Of a DNA stretch of 11,390 nt, positions 1 to 7,409 are shown one piece after another. A program made the position numbers and the translations under genes. The first letter of the stretch is position 1. Each line of letters opens with the position of its first letter. The stretch comes from Ascidiaceihabitans sp. GTDB taxonomy: Bacteria; Pseudomonadota; Alphaproteobacteria; Rhodobacterales; Rhodobacteraceae. The stretch is from contig JALZUL010000214.1 of the NCBI GenBank assembly GCA_023301665.1, positions 1-11,390 of the forward strand, in the 5' to 3' direction. The notes under the pieces are model-generated. The model was not told the origin of the DNA. It saw only the letters and a list, made by a program, of their open reading frames with translations, and did no database searches.

Positions 1-669
1 CACGCCAGTTTGCGTCGCTTGGCCCAAAGCGCACGCTTTGTCGCGGGGGTAGATGGTGGCCCATGGATCATGGCGCAAGCCGGCCTTTTAGACGGCCACA
101 ATGCCACTGTGCATTGGGAAGACATTGATGCGTTCGCCGCTCAATTCCCTGAAATACATATAAAAAATGCACGCTACCAGATCAGCGGCAACCGGATGAC
201 CAGTGCAGGTGCCACACCGACCCTCGACATGATGTTAGAACTAATCAACGACTATATTGATCCACAGCTGGCGAATAAAGTCGCAGCAAGCTTTATCGTC
301 GAACACAGCCCAAAACGGACTGCCCCCCAAACACGCAACCCCGACCTTTTTCGCCACAATGCTGTGACCGCCCGCGTTCATCGCCTGATGGAGGCACATC
401 TCGACACCCCGCTTTTACTCAAAACCATTGCTAAAAAATGCGGGTTCAGCACGCGTGTTTTACAACTGAACTTTCAAACCCAACTCGAAACAACAGCGCA
501 AAAACACTATCTTTTTCTACGCCTAAACGAAGCGAGGCGTCTGGTGGAAACCACCAAACGCCCCCTTTTGGACATCGCCCTCGCAACAGGGTTCACATCC
601 CATTCTAGCTTTTCGCGCGCCTACACCAAAGCCTTTGGCACAAGCGCACGCGCTCAGCGCAAAGCTTGA
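1..669 (+). CDS. GlxA/AraC-family transcriptional regulator, 5'-truncated by the window edge
   Basis: The frame is open from base 1 (H-A-S-L-R-R) to TGA at 667-669, so the true start lies outside the window; the TTG at base 10 is only an internal leucine codon. About 222 residues are visible. The first ~95 are the end of a DJ-1/PfpI-like (class I amidotransferase fold) domain, with the familiar GVDGG...AGLLDG, ATVHWE and TSAGATPTLDMM segments. The last ~100 form an AraC-type DNA-binding domain with two helix-turn-helix units: the first around IAKKCGFSTRVLQ, the second around DIALATGFTSHSSFSRAY. In this family the DJ-1 domain usually serves sensing or oligomerisation, and characterised relatives control catabolism of quaternary amines or amino acids; the effector here cannot be read from the fragment. 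It converges end to end with the aldo/keto reductase gene, so the two are not co-transcribed. Family assignment is firm, target unknown. Confidence 0.9.
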   Translation, partial: HASLRRLAQSARFVAGVDGGPWIMAQAGLLDGHNATVHWEDIDAFAAQFPEIHIKNARYQISGNRMTSAGATPTLDMMLELINDYIDPQLANKVAASFIVEHSPKRTAPQTRNPDLFRHNAVTARVHRLMEAHLDTPLLLKTIAKKCGFSTRVLQLNFQTQLETTAQKHYLFLRLNEARRLVETTKRPLLDIALATGFTSHSSFSRAYTKAFGTSARAQRKA

Positions 670-1713
670 TCAGTAGGGCATCGGATGCGCACGGTGCGCT
701 GCATCAATATCCGCGAGAACCTCGTCGCTTAATGTCACGTCAACACAGCCCAACGCAACTTCCAACTGTTCCATCGTTGTCGCCCCAAAGATCACGCTCG
801 CCATGAATGGACGGGTAAAGCACCACGCCAATGCCATCTGCGTTGGATCAAGCCCATGTTTCTTTGCGATCTCTAAATAGGCATCAACAGCTGCAAAAAC
901 CCGATCCGTTTTCCGACCACCCATATTGGTGTTGATCGACATCCGCGATCCTGCAGGAATTTGATCGTTCTGATATTTGCCCGTCAAGAAACCCGCAGCA
1001 AGCGGTGAGAACGACAATAGTCCTACATCTTCATTCATGCTGACCTCTGCCAAATCCGTGTCATACAACCGGCACAGCAAAGAATATTCATTCTGGATCG
1101 TCGCAACCCGTGGCCCGCCCGTGCGTTCCGCCGCGTTCACCCATTGGGTCGTGCCCCAAGCGCTTTCATTGCTCAATCCAAAGGCACGAATAGTGCCGCG
1201 TTTGACCTCGGCTTCGAGCCCTTCAAGCGTCTCTTCCATATGCTCAAGCGTCGCGGCGCGATCTTGACTCGACGGGTCATACGTCCAGTTTTGGCGGAAC
1301 ATGTAGCTGCCACGATTGGGCCAATGGAATTGATATAAATCGATGTAATCCGTCTTTAAGCGACGCAAGGATCCTTCGATCGCCTCAGAAATACTTGGCC
1401 CGGTGATGGGAGCCGCGTCACGGATATATTTGATCCCAACGCCGGAGTGCTTACTTGCCAAGACCACGTCTTTGCGGCGGCCATCACGCGCGAACCAATC
1501 GCCCAACACCTCTTCAGTACGGCCCTGCGTCTCTGCACTTAGCGGGTTAACAGGGTACATTTCAGCGGTATCGATGAAGTTGATACCTGCCTCAAGCGAG
1601 CGGTCAATCTGATCATGCCCTTCTTGCGTGGTGTTCTGCGTGCCCCATGTCATTGAGCCCAAGCAAAGTTCTGAGACCTCGATATCGGTGCGTCCAAGAC
1701 GATTCATCTTCAT
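670..1713 (-). CDS. NADP(H)-dependent aldo/keto reductase, Tas-like
   Basis: A cytosolic oxidoreductase expected to reduce aldehydes or ketones with NADPH; the physiological substrate is unknown. The 347-residue protein resembles E. coli Tas across its length, including the EMYPV segment, the LKTDYIDLYQFHWPNRG segment and the C-terminal GATTMEQLE cofactor-binding stretch. The AKR catalytic tetrad is visible as Asp48, Tyr53 (DTAEMY), Lys88 (ASKHS) and His130 (QFHW). I chose the ATG at 1713 and not the upstream ATG at 1758: a GAGGAA ribosome binding site (1721-1726) lies 7 bases before 1713, and the family N-terminus (MNRLGRTDIEVSEL) begins there. The extra 15 residues do not look like family sequence. 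The gene diverges from metG across 177 bases and stands alone. Fold and catalytic class are confident, the role is not. Confidence 0.93.
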   Translation of the reverse strand: MKMNRLGRTDIEVSELCLGSMTWGTQNTTQEGHDQIDRSLEAGINFIDTAEMYPVNPLSAETQGRTEEVLGDWFARDGRRKDVVLASKHSGVGIKYIRDAAPITGPSISEAIEGSLRRLKTDYIDLYQFHWPNRGSYMFRQNWTYDPSSQDRAATLEHMEETLEGLEAEVKRGTIRAFGLSNESAWGTTQWVNAAERTGGPRVATIQNEYSLLCRLYDTDLAEVSMNEDVGLLSFSPLAAGFLTGKYQNDQIPAGSRMSINTNMGGRKTDRVFAAVDAYLEIAKKHGLDPTQMALAWCFTRPFMASVIFGATTMEQLEVALGCVDVTLSDEVLADIDAAHRAHPMPY

Positions 1714-1720
1714 GGTGATT

Positions 1721-1726
1721 TTCCTC
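1721..1726 (-). promoter_or_regulatory. Ribosome binding site deciding the aldo/keto reductase start
   Basis: Read on the minus strand this is GAGGAA, 7 bases before the ATG at 1713. It supports that start over the longer frame beginning at 1758, which has no comparable site. Confidence 0.7.
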
Positions 1727-1890
1727 AAATAGCTTGCCGCAAACCTAGCGTCCTGCAAAACAGCCGCAAGTGGAATCCGACGCGCGACAGGGTCTTAGTT
1801 TGGCCAGACGCGCCCATTGCCGCACGCGCACACTTCCCCCTGCCCACCGAGCCTGTTAATGCAGTGCAAAACATGACCAAAGGCGCACCT

Positions 1891-3606
1891 ATGACACGTC
1901 ACCTGATCACATCGGCTATTCCCTACATCAACGGGATCAAGCATCTTGGAAACCTTGTCGGCAGCCAGCTGCCCGCGGACCTGTTCGCGCGTTATCAACG
2001 TGGACGTGGCCGCGAGGTGCTGTTTCTTTGTGCCACTGACGAGCACGGCACACCCGCCGAGCTGGCCGCTGCGAAAGCAGGCAAGCCGGTCGAAGAATTC
2101 TGCGCTGAGATGCACGAGGTTCAAGCCCGTATCGCCAAAGGGTTCCGCCTGTCCTTTGACCATTTCGGCCGCTCGTCTTCGCCACAAAACCACGCGTTGA
2201 CCCAACACTTTGCAGGTAAGCTGCAAGAGGCTGGATTGATCCGTGAAGTCAGCGAAAAGCAAGTGTACTCAAACGCTGATGGCCGCTTTCTGCCAGATCG
2301 CTACATCGAAGGAACTTGCCCAGAATGCGGCTACGATAAAGCGCGCGGCGATCAATGCGAGAACTGTACCAAACAATTGGACCCAACCGATCTGGTCGAT
2401 CCACGCAGCGCCATTTCCGGCTCAACCGATTTAGAGGTGCGCGAAACCAAGCACCTGTTCTTGCGCCAATCCACCATGCGCGACCAGCTCGATGCCTGGA
2501 TCAATACCAAGACCGATTGGCCCGTTCTGACAACATCCATTGCGCGCAAATGGTTGCACGATGGGGATGGCCTGCGCGACCGTGGGATCACCCGTGATCT
2601 CGACTGGGGCATTCCAGTTAAAAACGGTGACCAAGAGTGGCCCGGCATGGAAGGCAAAGTGTTCTATGTCTGGTTCGACGCGCCTATCGAATACATCGCT
2701 TGTGCTGGCGAATGGGCCGAAGCGAATGGCCTAACCGACAGCGATTGGGAACGTTGGTGGCGCACCGACAAAGGCGCTGATGATGTCGCCTATACCCAGT
2801 TCATGGGCAAGGATAACGTGCCGTTCCACACGCTTAGTTTCCCAGCCACAGTGCTAGGGTCTGGTGAGCCATGGAAACTGGTCGACCACCTGAAATCATT
2901 CAACTACCTGAATTACGATGGCGGTCAGTTCTCGACCAGCCAAGGGCGCGGTATCTTTATGGACCAAGCGCTTGAGCTGTTGCCGCCTGATTACTGGCGT
3001 TGGTGGTTGCTAAGCCATGCACCAGAAAGCTCTGACAGCGAATTCACATGGGCCAACTTCCAGCAATCCACCAACAAAGATCTGGCGGATGTTTTGGGCA
3101 ACTTCATTTCCCGTGTGACCAAATTCTGCCGTTCCAAATTCTCTGAAGCCCTGCCAGAGGGCGGCGAAAACGGCCCCGAAGAGATTGCCTTGATCGCAGA
3201 TCTACAAGAACGCCTTGCCCGCTATGAGGCGCATATGGAAGCTATCGAGGTACGCAAAGCCGCCGCGGAATTGCGCGCGATGTGGACTGCCGGCAACGAA
3301 TACCTGCAAGCAACAGCGCCTTGGACCACCTTTAAAACTGATCCCGAACGTGCGGCGGTTCAAATTCGCTTGGCCCTTAACCTGATCCCATTCTACGCGA
3401 CTCTTTCAGCCCCGTTCATTCCGGATGCCGCTGAAAACATGCATGCAAACATGGGCACAAGCCCTGAGTGGCCCACGGACGTCAACGCCGCCTTACACGC
3501 CTTGCCTGCCGGTCACCCGTTTACCGTACCCGAAGTGTTGTTTGCGAAAATCTCTGATGAAGATCGTGAAGCATGGGAAGTTCGGTTTGCAGGTACACGC
3601 GACTGA
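1891..3606 (+). CDS. metG: Methionyl-tRNA synthetase
   Basis: Charges initiator and elongator tRNA-Met with methionine in the cytosol; normally essential. The 571-residue protein is a class I synthetase: the HIGH-type motif is HLGN at residues 18-21 (after SAIPYINGI), a single zinc knuckle is formed by Cys143, Cys146, Cys156 and Cys159, the methionine-pocket strand FYVWFDAPIEY is at 258-268, and the signature loop is QFSTSQG at 346-352 in place of KMSKS. An alpha-helical anticodon-binding domain follows (NKDLADVLGNFISR near 395-408). There is no C-terminal EMAP/Trbp111-like dimerisation domain, so a monomer is likely. The frame is open from GTG 1864 and an ATG at 1873, but the family N-terminus MTRHLITSAIPY starts at 1891, and AAAGG (1879-1883) sits 7 bases before it. 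The gene appears monocistronic and is followed by a hairpin. Confidence 0.97.
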   Translation: MTRHLITSAIPYINGIKHLGNLVGSQLPADLFARYQRGRGREVLFLCATDEHGTPAELAAAKAGKPVEEFCAEMHEVQARIAKGFRLSFDHFGRSSSPQNHALTQHFAGKLQEAGLIREVSEKQVYSNADGRFLPDRYIEGTCPECGYDKARGDQCENCTKQLDPTDLVDPRSAISGSTDLEVRETKHLFLRQSTMRDQLDAWINTKTDWPVLTTSIARKWLHDGDGLRDRGITRDLDWGIPVKNGDQEWPGMEGKVFYVWFDAPIEYIACAGEWAEANGLTDSDWERWWRTDKGADDVAYTQFMGKDNVPFHTLSFPATVLGSGEPWKLVDHLKSFNYLNYDGGQFSTSQGRGIFMDQALELLPPDYWRWWLLSHAPESSDSEFTWANFQQSTNKDLADVLGNFISRVTKFCRSKFSEALPEGGENGPEEIALIADLQERLARYEAHMEAIEVRKAAAELRAMWTAGNEYLQATAPWTTFKTDPERAAVQIRLALNLIPFYATLSAPFIPDAAENMHANMGTSPEWPTDVNAALHALPAGHPFTVPEVLFAKISDEDREAWEVRFAGTRD

Positions 3607-3646
3607 TAAGAATGTCGTTTCGAGCCTGACAAAACAGCCCTCAATT

Positions 3647-3686
3647 GAGCAATCGTTTTCGCCTAGAATGCGTTAAGCGATTGCTC
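3647..3686. terminator. Long hairpin in the gap between convergent metG and the hybrid kinase, possible terminator
   Basis: GAGCAATCG (3647-3655) and its exact complement CGATTGCTC (3678-3686) form a 9-bp stem. The stem continues inward with a G-T wobble and two A-T pairs, then after a small internal loop CGC/GCG close on a ~7-base loop (CTAGAAT). It begins 40 bases after the metG stop and lies 55 bases beyond the kinase stop on the other strand, a fitting place for a bidirectional terminator or 3'-end stabiliser. No clean U tract follows in either direction (TAATTCTAT on +), so intrinsic termination is only moderately supported. It overlaps the end of the 25-codon frame at 3663-3740. Confidence 0.5.
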
Positions 3687-3740
3687 TAATTCTATAAAAG
3701 CATCTTCAAGTTTTGAGACATTCTGCGCGGCCAATGCCAT
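3663..3740 (-). CDS. Possible 25-residue small ORF, or frameshifted former C-terminus of the hybrid kinase
   Basis: On the minus strand an ATG at 3738-3740 follows the kinase TAA after a single base (TAAcATG) and reads 25 codons to TAG at 3663-3665. The peptide looks like an amphipathic helix (core KLEDAFIELEQSL) with ordinary codons, more protein-like than chance intergenic sequence. The frame is also open upstream of the ATG, inside the end of the kinase gene, for 8 further codons (A-K-A-R-L-K-Y-R-N). It could therefore be a translationally coupled small protein or the ancestral C-terminal tail of the kinase separated by a frameshift. There is no independent ribosome binding site. I do not recognise a family and it may be noise. 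Confidence 0.3.
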   Translation of the reverse strand: MALAAQNVSKLEDAFIELEQSLNAF

Positions 3741-3741
3741 G

Positions 3742-6279
3742 TTACGGTATTTCAATCGAGCCTTCGCTCAGAGCTTTTTGCGTTCTTTTCCAAACCTCTG
3801 GCAATTCGTCTAACACTTGGCGCGTCGCCTCAGCGTCCTTGTCCCTTGCGGATGTTTCCAGTCCTAACAACATCGTATGAAGCTTTTTGGCTCCAAAAAC
3901 TGCAGCGCTACCGGCTGCTTTGTGAGCGATCGCAGCTGTGTTTTCCAGCGTCGCCTCACTCTTAAGTTCAACCAATGTTTGATCCATCTCTACGCAAAAC
4001 TGAGAGAACAGTGTTTGGAACGTGTCTTGTCCCAAAGTACTCGTCATATCCTGTAACTGCGTAACGTCGATATCCAGCACTTCCTCTTGCGGGGTATCCT
4101 CGTGTGTGCCCGCAAATTCTGCCAAGACAGCAAAAAGAGCATCCCTAGACAATGGCTTGGTCAAAACGCGGTTCATGCCGTCCGTTAGGAATGCCTCTTG
4201 CTCTTGTGCGACTGCGTTCGCTGTCAGTGCAAAAATAGGGACCTGCGCAGAGAGACCGCTCGACGCCCGAATAGTCCGCGTTGCGGTCCGTCCGTCCATA
4301 ACGGGCATGCTGATATCCATAAAGATCACGTCAAACGCAGTTTTGTCGGCCAGATCAACCGCAATTTCACCGTTATGGGCTTCGGTCACATTATGCCCTT
4401 GGGAGGCCAACATTTCTCGGGCGACCAGTCGATTTATTTCATTGTCCTCAACCAACAACACCTCGAGCGGCTTAACTTTGGAATGCCCCAAACCCACAAG
4501 CTTTTCAGCTTTTGGTTTTTCAATTGGGGTAATAGGTAACCGGATCGTAAAGAGGCTCCCTTTGCCTTCCTCACTCTCGACTTTGATCCCACCCCCCATC
4601 GCAGTCGCAAAGCGACGTGCAATCCCCAATCCTAGGCCGGTTCCTTCGACTTTCCGGTTGTACGACGTATCCCCAGTGACAAAATCATCAAAGATCAACT
4701 TCGTTAGCTCTGGTCCCATTCCTATCCCGGTGTCATTCACAGAAATGATCACATCCGGTTCCGTCGTATCCAAGCCCTCGACGAGAACCCCGACGTCGAT
4801 CTTACCAGAATGGGTGAATTTAACCGCATTCCCGATCACGTTCATTAAGATATGTTGGATGCGTTCTTGATCAGCAAAAACCCAGTCGCAACTTTGTCCG
4901 GTCCATCCCCAGCTCAGCGCGGTGTTGTTTTGCGCCGCAGCCCTCGTCTGACTGTCGACAATGTCTTGGATCAGCGTACTTAGGCTCATCGCAACCGGCC
5001 GCAACTTTAACTTACCGGCATCATATTTAGTGATGTCTAAAACGTCCGAGATGTGGTTCGTCAACAAGCGGCCAGATGTTCCCATATGCTTGAAATATAT
5101 ACGCTGCTGTTCGGTCAAATCTGTGTCACCCAAAAGGGTCAAATTCCCAAGTAACCCATTGAGTGGCGTGCGAATTTCGTGACTCATCGTGGCTAAGAAG
5201 TCGGTCTTAGCTCTCTCACCCGCCAGCGCGCGGTCGCGGGCATCAACGAGTGCTTCTTCGGACGCTATACGATGCGAAATATCGCGTAAGAATGAAATAA
5301 AGATCGGTCCGGTATCTGTTTCCGCAGATTGCACAGCCAGCTCGACAGGAAACAACTCGCCATTGGCACGTTTCGCCTCAAGCTTGATACGGCCCTGTCC
5401 GACGACCCGCTGTTCGCCTGTTTCCCGCATCCGCTGCATTCCAGCTTCATGCATGCCACGCAGGTGCTCGGGTATGATCAAACGACCAAGTTCACTGCCA
5501 ATTGCGTCTTTGGCACTGTACCCAAAAATTTGCACTGCCGCTTCATTGAATTCGAGAATACGCCCATTTAGATCACAAACCACGACAGCATCAAGCGCTG
5601 TACTGGTCACAACCTTCATACGTTTGCTGGTCTGGATCGCTTCGAGCCTGCGACGCACGTTTTGACGGTTTAAATGACCCAAATAAATCGCCAATAAGCC
5701 CATCGCCAACAACAAGCTCGCGACGCAAATCGCCAATTGGGTTAAGGTGGTAGAGATACTCTCGCGCCGATTATCAGAGACCGTTGCAAAGAAATTTAGC
5801 CCTGAATTTGAAAGTCCGCGAACATTGCTGCGAACAATAGCGGCCTTTTGAGATAGCTCTGGCAACAATAAAATGAGCTCTGCGTCAGCTGAATCGATCG
5901 CACCAACCGCATCATCTAAATACGCACGAATGACCGCTAGGTTTTCACCAAAATCTGGCAATTCACGAACGGGGCTATAGATCGACGATTGTTTTAATAT
6001 ATTGATCCGGCTGTAAAAAATGTCGAACTCTCTGCGTAGTTCCTTTAAATTTGGCGTGGTCCCAACCGTCGCTACATCCAACTGTTTTTGAAAATCAACA
6101 AAGTCGACTTCAGTTTGAGATAACGTCCACTGAACATTATCAGACCTCGCGGAATTGAGCAGTTTTAGATCCCGAACAACATTCGCGGACAAAAATGCCA
6201 CCGAAACTACGCCTGTTACTGCCAAAACGATGACCAACAACAAACCTATACGAAAATTCTTGAATTTATACCGTAACAA
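3742..6279 (-). CDS. Membrane-bound hybrid histidine kinase (PAS-HisKA-HATPase-REC-HPt)
   Basis: An 845-residue inner-membrane phosphorelay kinase. TM1 is at about 11-33 and TM2 at about 182-203, enclosing a ~145-residue mostly helical periplasmic sensor region (DNVQWTLSQTEVDF near its start). A PAS domain follows (~215-335), then HisKA with phospho-acceptor His367 (SHEIRTP), an ATPase with N box (Asn480, Asn484), G1 box DTGIG (516-520) and G2 box GTGLGLG (546-552), a receiver with Glu611/Asp612, phospho-acceptor Asp655, Thr686 and Lys708, and an HPt domain with His786 (AHKAAGSA). All phosphotransfer residues are intact. The start is TTG at 6279, with AGGAG seven bases upstream; no other Met precedes TM1. 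It lies 39 bases downstream of the SUOX-fold gene, so the two are probably one operon. The layout resembles TorS/ArcB-type kinases, but the signal is unknown and no output regulator is adjacent. Confidence 0.93.
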   Translation of the reverse strand: MLRYKFKNFRIGLLLVIVLAVTGVVSVAFLSANVVRDLKLLNSARSDNVQWTLSQTEVDFVDFQKQLDVATVGTTPNLKELRREFDIFYSRINILKQSSIYSPVRELPDFGENLAVIRAYLDDAVGAIDSADAELILLLPELSQKAAIVRSNVRGLSNSGLNFFATVSDNRRESISTTLTQLAICVASLLLAMGLLAIYLGHLNRQNVRRRLEAIQTSKRMKVVTSTALDAVVVCDLNGRILEFNEAAVQIFGYSAKDAIGSELGRLIIPEHLRGMHEAGMQRMRETGEQRVVGQGRIKLEAKRANGELFPVELAVQSAETDTGPIFISFLRDISHRIASEEALVDARDRALAGERAKTDFLATMSHEIRTPLNGLLGNLTLLGDTDLTEQQRIYFKHMGTSGRLLTNHISDVLDITKYDAGKLKLRPVAMSLSTLIQDIVDSQTRAAAQNNTALSWGWTGQSCDWVFADQERIQHILMNVIGNAVKFTHSGKIDVGVLVEGLDTTEPDVIISVNDTGIGMGPELTKLIFDDFVTGDTSYNRKVEGTGLGLGIARRFATAMGGGIKVESEEGKGSLFTIRLPITPIEKPKAEKLVGLGHSKVKPLEVLLVEDNEINRLVAREMLASQGHNVTEAHNGEIAVDLADKTAFDVIFMDISMPVMDGRTATRTIRASSGLSAQVPIFALTANAVAQEQEAFLTDGMNRVLTKPLSRDALFAVLAEFAGTHEDTPQEEVLDIDVTQLQDMTSTLGQDTFQTLFSQFCVEMDQTLVELKSEATLENTAAIAHKAAGSAAVFGAKKLHTMLLGLETSARDKDAEATRQVLDELPEVWKRTQKALSEGSIEIP

Positions 6280-6286
6280 TCCGTTA

Positions 6287-6291
6287 CTCCT
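6287..6291 (-). promoter_or_regulatory. Ribosome binding site supporting a TTG start of the hybrid kinase
   Basis: Read on the minus strand this is AGGAG, separated from TTG (6277-6279) by the seven bases TAACGGA. With no alternative ATG or GTG before the first membrane segment, it fixes the kinase start. Confidence 0.7.
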
Positions 6292-6318
6292 GATGTCGTC
6301 AGGCTAGGAGTATAAAGC

Positions 6319-6825
6319 TCATTCTATTGCTTCGATACGATCTAATTGCCAAATGCTACGCGTATAAATGACCTCGGTGCGAAAATCAGCATCAGCGTCG
6401 AAAGGATAGACGATCCACAAAGGACCTTTCTCACGTATCGACATCGTCTCGCCATTCATATGATAGGCAACAAGAGCCCGCCCTTCGATCGCGTCAGACA
6501 TCGGTATTTCGACCGCATAGTCGTTGATCGCCGTCGCGCGCAGTGTGTCACCGCTCATACCAAGCTTTCCAACGAGGGCCGCAAGAGACACGCCTTCAAA
6601 AACTTGTTCCCCCTCAGTCCAAATCGTTGACGTCTTGATGGTCGTTTTTTCCAAATCTTTTAACATCGCTAAATCAAATTCAGCAGATGTTGGGTTGTTC
6701 TTGTTCGTGATCTGGCCAGAAACAGTAAGGATCACTGGGTTTTCGGGATTGGAAAGTGCCTCAGCGAAAACAAACGTGCTAGAACAAACGTTGAGCACGA
6801 TCGCTTGGAAACAAGTACGTAGCAT
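6319..6825 (-). CDS. Secreted sulfite-oxidase-fold (Oxidored_molyb-like) protein lacking a metal-ligand cysteine
   Basis: A 168-residue protein with a Sec-type signal peptide (about 1-21, cleavage after FVFA), predicted periplasmic. The mature part matches the small oxidoreductase molybdopterin-binding (SUOX-fold) family: FEGVSLAALVGKLG (76-89), ATAINDYAVEIP (97-108), AYHMNGETMSIREKGPLWIVYP (120-141) and a closing SIWQLDRIE. True sulfite oxidases and YedY/MsrP coordinate Mo-pterin through a conserved cysteine. Here the only cysteines are Cys5 and Cys14 in the signal peptide, so the mature protein has none. It is also less than half the length of a catalytic SUOX enzyme. I infer a binding or sensing role, not catalysis, probably for the downstream hybrid kinase, whose gene begins 39 bases later. 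The ATG at 6825 is preceded by AAAGGG (6833-6838) at 7 bases. Fold is confident, function inferred. Confidence 0.85.
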   Translation of the reverse strand: MLRTCFQAIVLNVCSSTFVFAEALSNPENPVILTVSGQITNKNNPTSAEFDLAMLKDLEKTTIKTSTIWTEGEQVFEGVSLAALVGKLGMSGDTLRATAINDYAVEIPMSDAIEGRALVAYHMNGETMSIREKGPLWIVYPFDADADFRTEVIYTRSIWQLDRIEAIE

Positions 6826-7409
6826 CTCAAAACCCTTTCAAAGACTCTCTCACAGTACACGATCAGGTTGACTTCACATTAGGTCAGAAGGGTAGCGACC
6901 TATCCTTTGGGATAGGTTACCGCATTCCTCTTTGGCTAAACAAATAGCGATTTAAAGTGCCAGAGATCACTCACATCATGGGTATCCGAAAATTAAATTG
7001 CCCTCCAGCACTCAGAAGAACAAGAGAAAATCTATTTAGTCCACTCCCCCTACCCCAGTGCGATTGCAACCTATACCTTTGCGCGTCTTTTAAAAATGGT
7101 GCCATACCGTAGGCTGGCTTTAGTTTTAAAAGAAAAACCATCGCTCACGGAAACACAGAACGGTTCGACCGGCAGATTTGTTAGCTCAACAAAAAACAGA
7201 ACCTCAAGGTATCTATCCCCTTGCCCAAAGAGACAGCTCTTTAGAGTTTGTCGGTAAGTGATCAACATTTGCGCAATAATTCGCAACCGCTCGCCACAGT
7301 GATTTTGATTGTATTGGTTATAACGAGGCCAAAGGTTTGTAGTAATGATTTCGATCGGTGCCATTTTTCCGAACTTGGTCAGTGACCACCCAGAGAGTCA
7401 GGGGATGTG
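6826..7409. other. Intergenic region between divergent genes, no convincing gene
   Basis: This 584-base, relatively A+T-rich stretch separates the SUOX-fold gene (-) from the duplicated outer-membrane-like gene (+) and should hold both promoters. It contains the perfect palindrome at 6898-6917 and a weaker TGAC-N10-GTCA dyad (6869-6872, 6883-6886). TATAAC at 7319-7324 could be a -10 element for the plus-strand gene, but no good -35 precedes it. A 97-codon minus-strand frame (7071-7364) has only a weak, very close GGA before its ATG and no recognisable domain, so I do not call it. The rest shows nothing I can name. Confidence 0.6.
6876..6917 (-). promoter_or_regulatory. Putative promoter of the SUOX-fold/kinase operon with a lux-box-like operator
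   Basis: ACCTATCC (6898-6905), TTTG and GGATAGGT (6910-6917) make a perfect 20-bp dyad with the CT-N12-AG layout of LuxR-type (lux/las box) operators. Sixteen bases beyond it, in the direction of the minus-strand gene, lies TAATGT (6881-6876), a weak -10 candidate. That spacing matches lux-box-activated promoters, where the box replaces the -35 element, and would give a leader of about 45 bases before the ATG at 6825. The palindrome is seen directly; its identity as a LuxR-type site is inference, and no luxR or luxI gene is in the window. Confidence 0.4.

Noticed and set aside
1864..1890. Upstream GTG (1864) and ATG (1873) as metG start
   Set aside because: The family N-terminus begins at MTRHLITSA (1891), which has AAAGG seven bases upstream; the nine extra residues do not match family sequence and lack a ribosome binding site.
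1795..2262. 155-codon minus-strand frame overlapping the start of metG
   Set aside because: Overlaps the conserved HIGH-motif region of metG on the other strand and has no recognisable domain.
4022..4870. 282-codon plus-strand frame opposite the hybrid kinase
   Set aside because: It is antisense to the receiver and ATPase domains of a well-supported kinase, is very rich in Ser/Ile/Thr as expected from an antisense reading, and shows no domain.
5189..5665. 158-codon plus-strand frame opposite the PAS/HisKA part of the kinase
   Set aside because: Low-complexity Ser/Ala/Arg-rich antisense reading of a conserved coding region; no ribosome binding site or family match.
6978..7112. 44-codon plus-strand frame in the intergenic region
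   Set aside because: No ribosome binding site, unusual composition (Pro/Cys-rich), and no link to a known small-protein family.
7071..7364. 97-codon minus-strand frame in the large intergenic region
   Set aside because: Only a weak GGA very close to the ATG, no recognisable domain, no signal peptide, and it would occupy the region expected to hold the promoter of the plus-strand gene. Conservation in relatives would be needed to call it.
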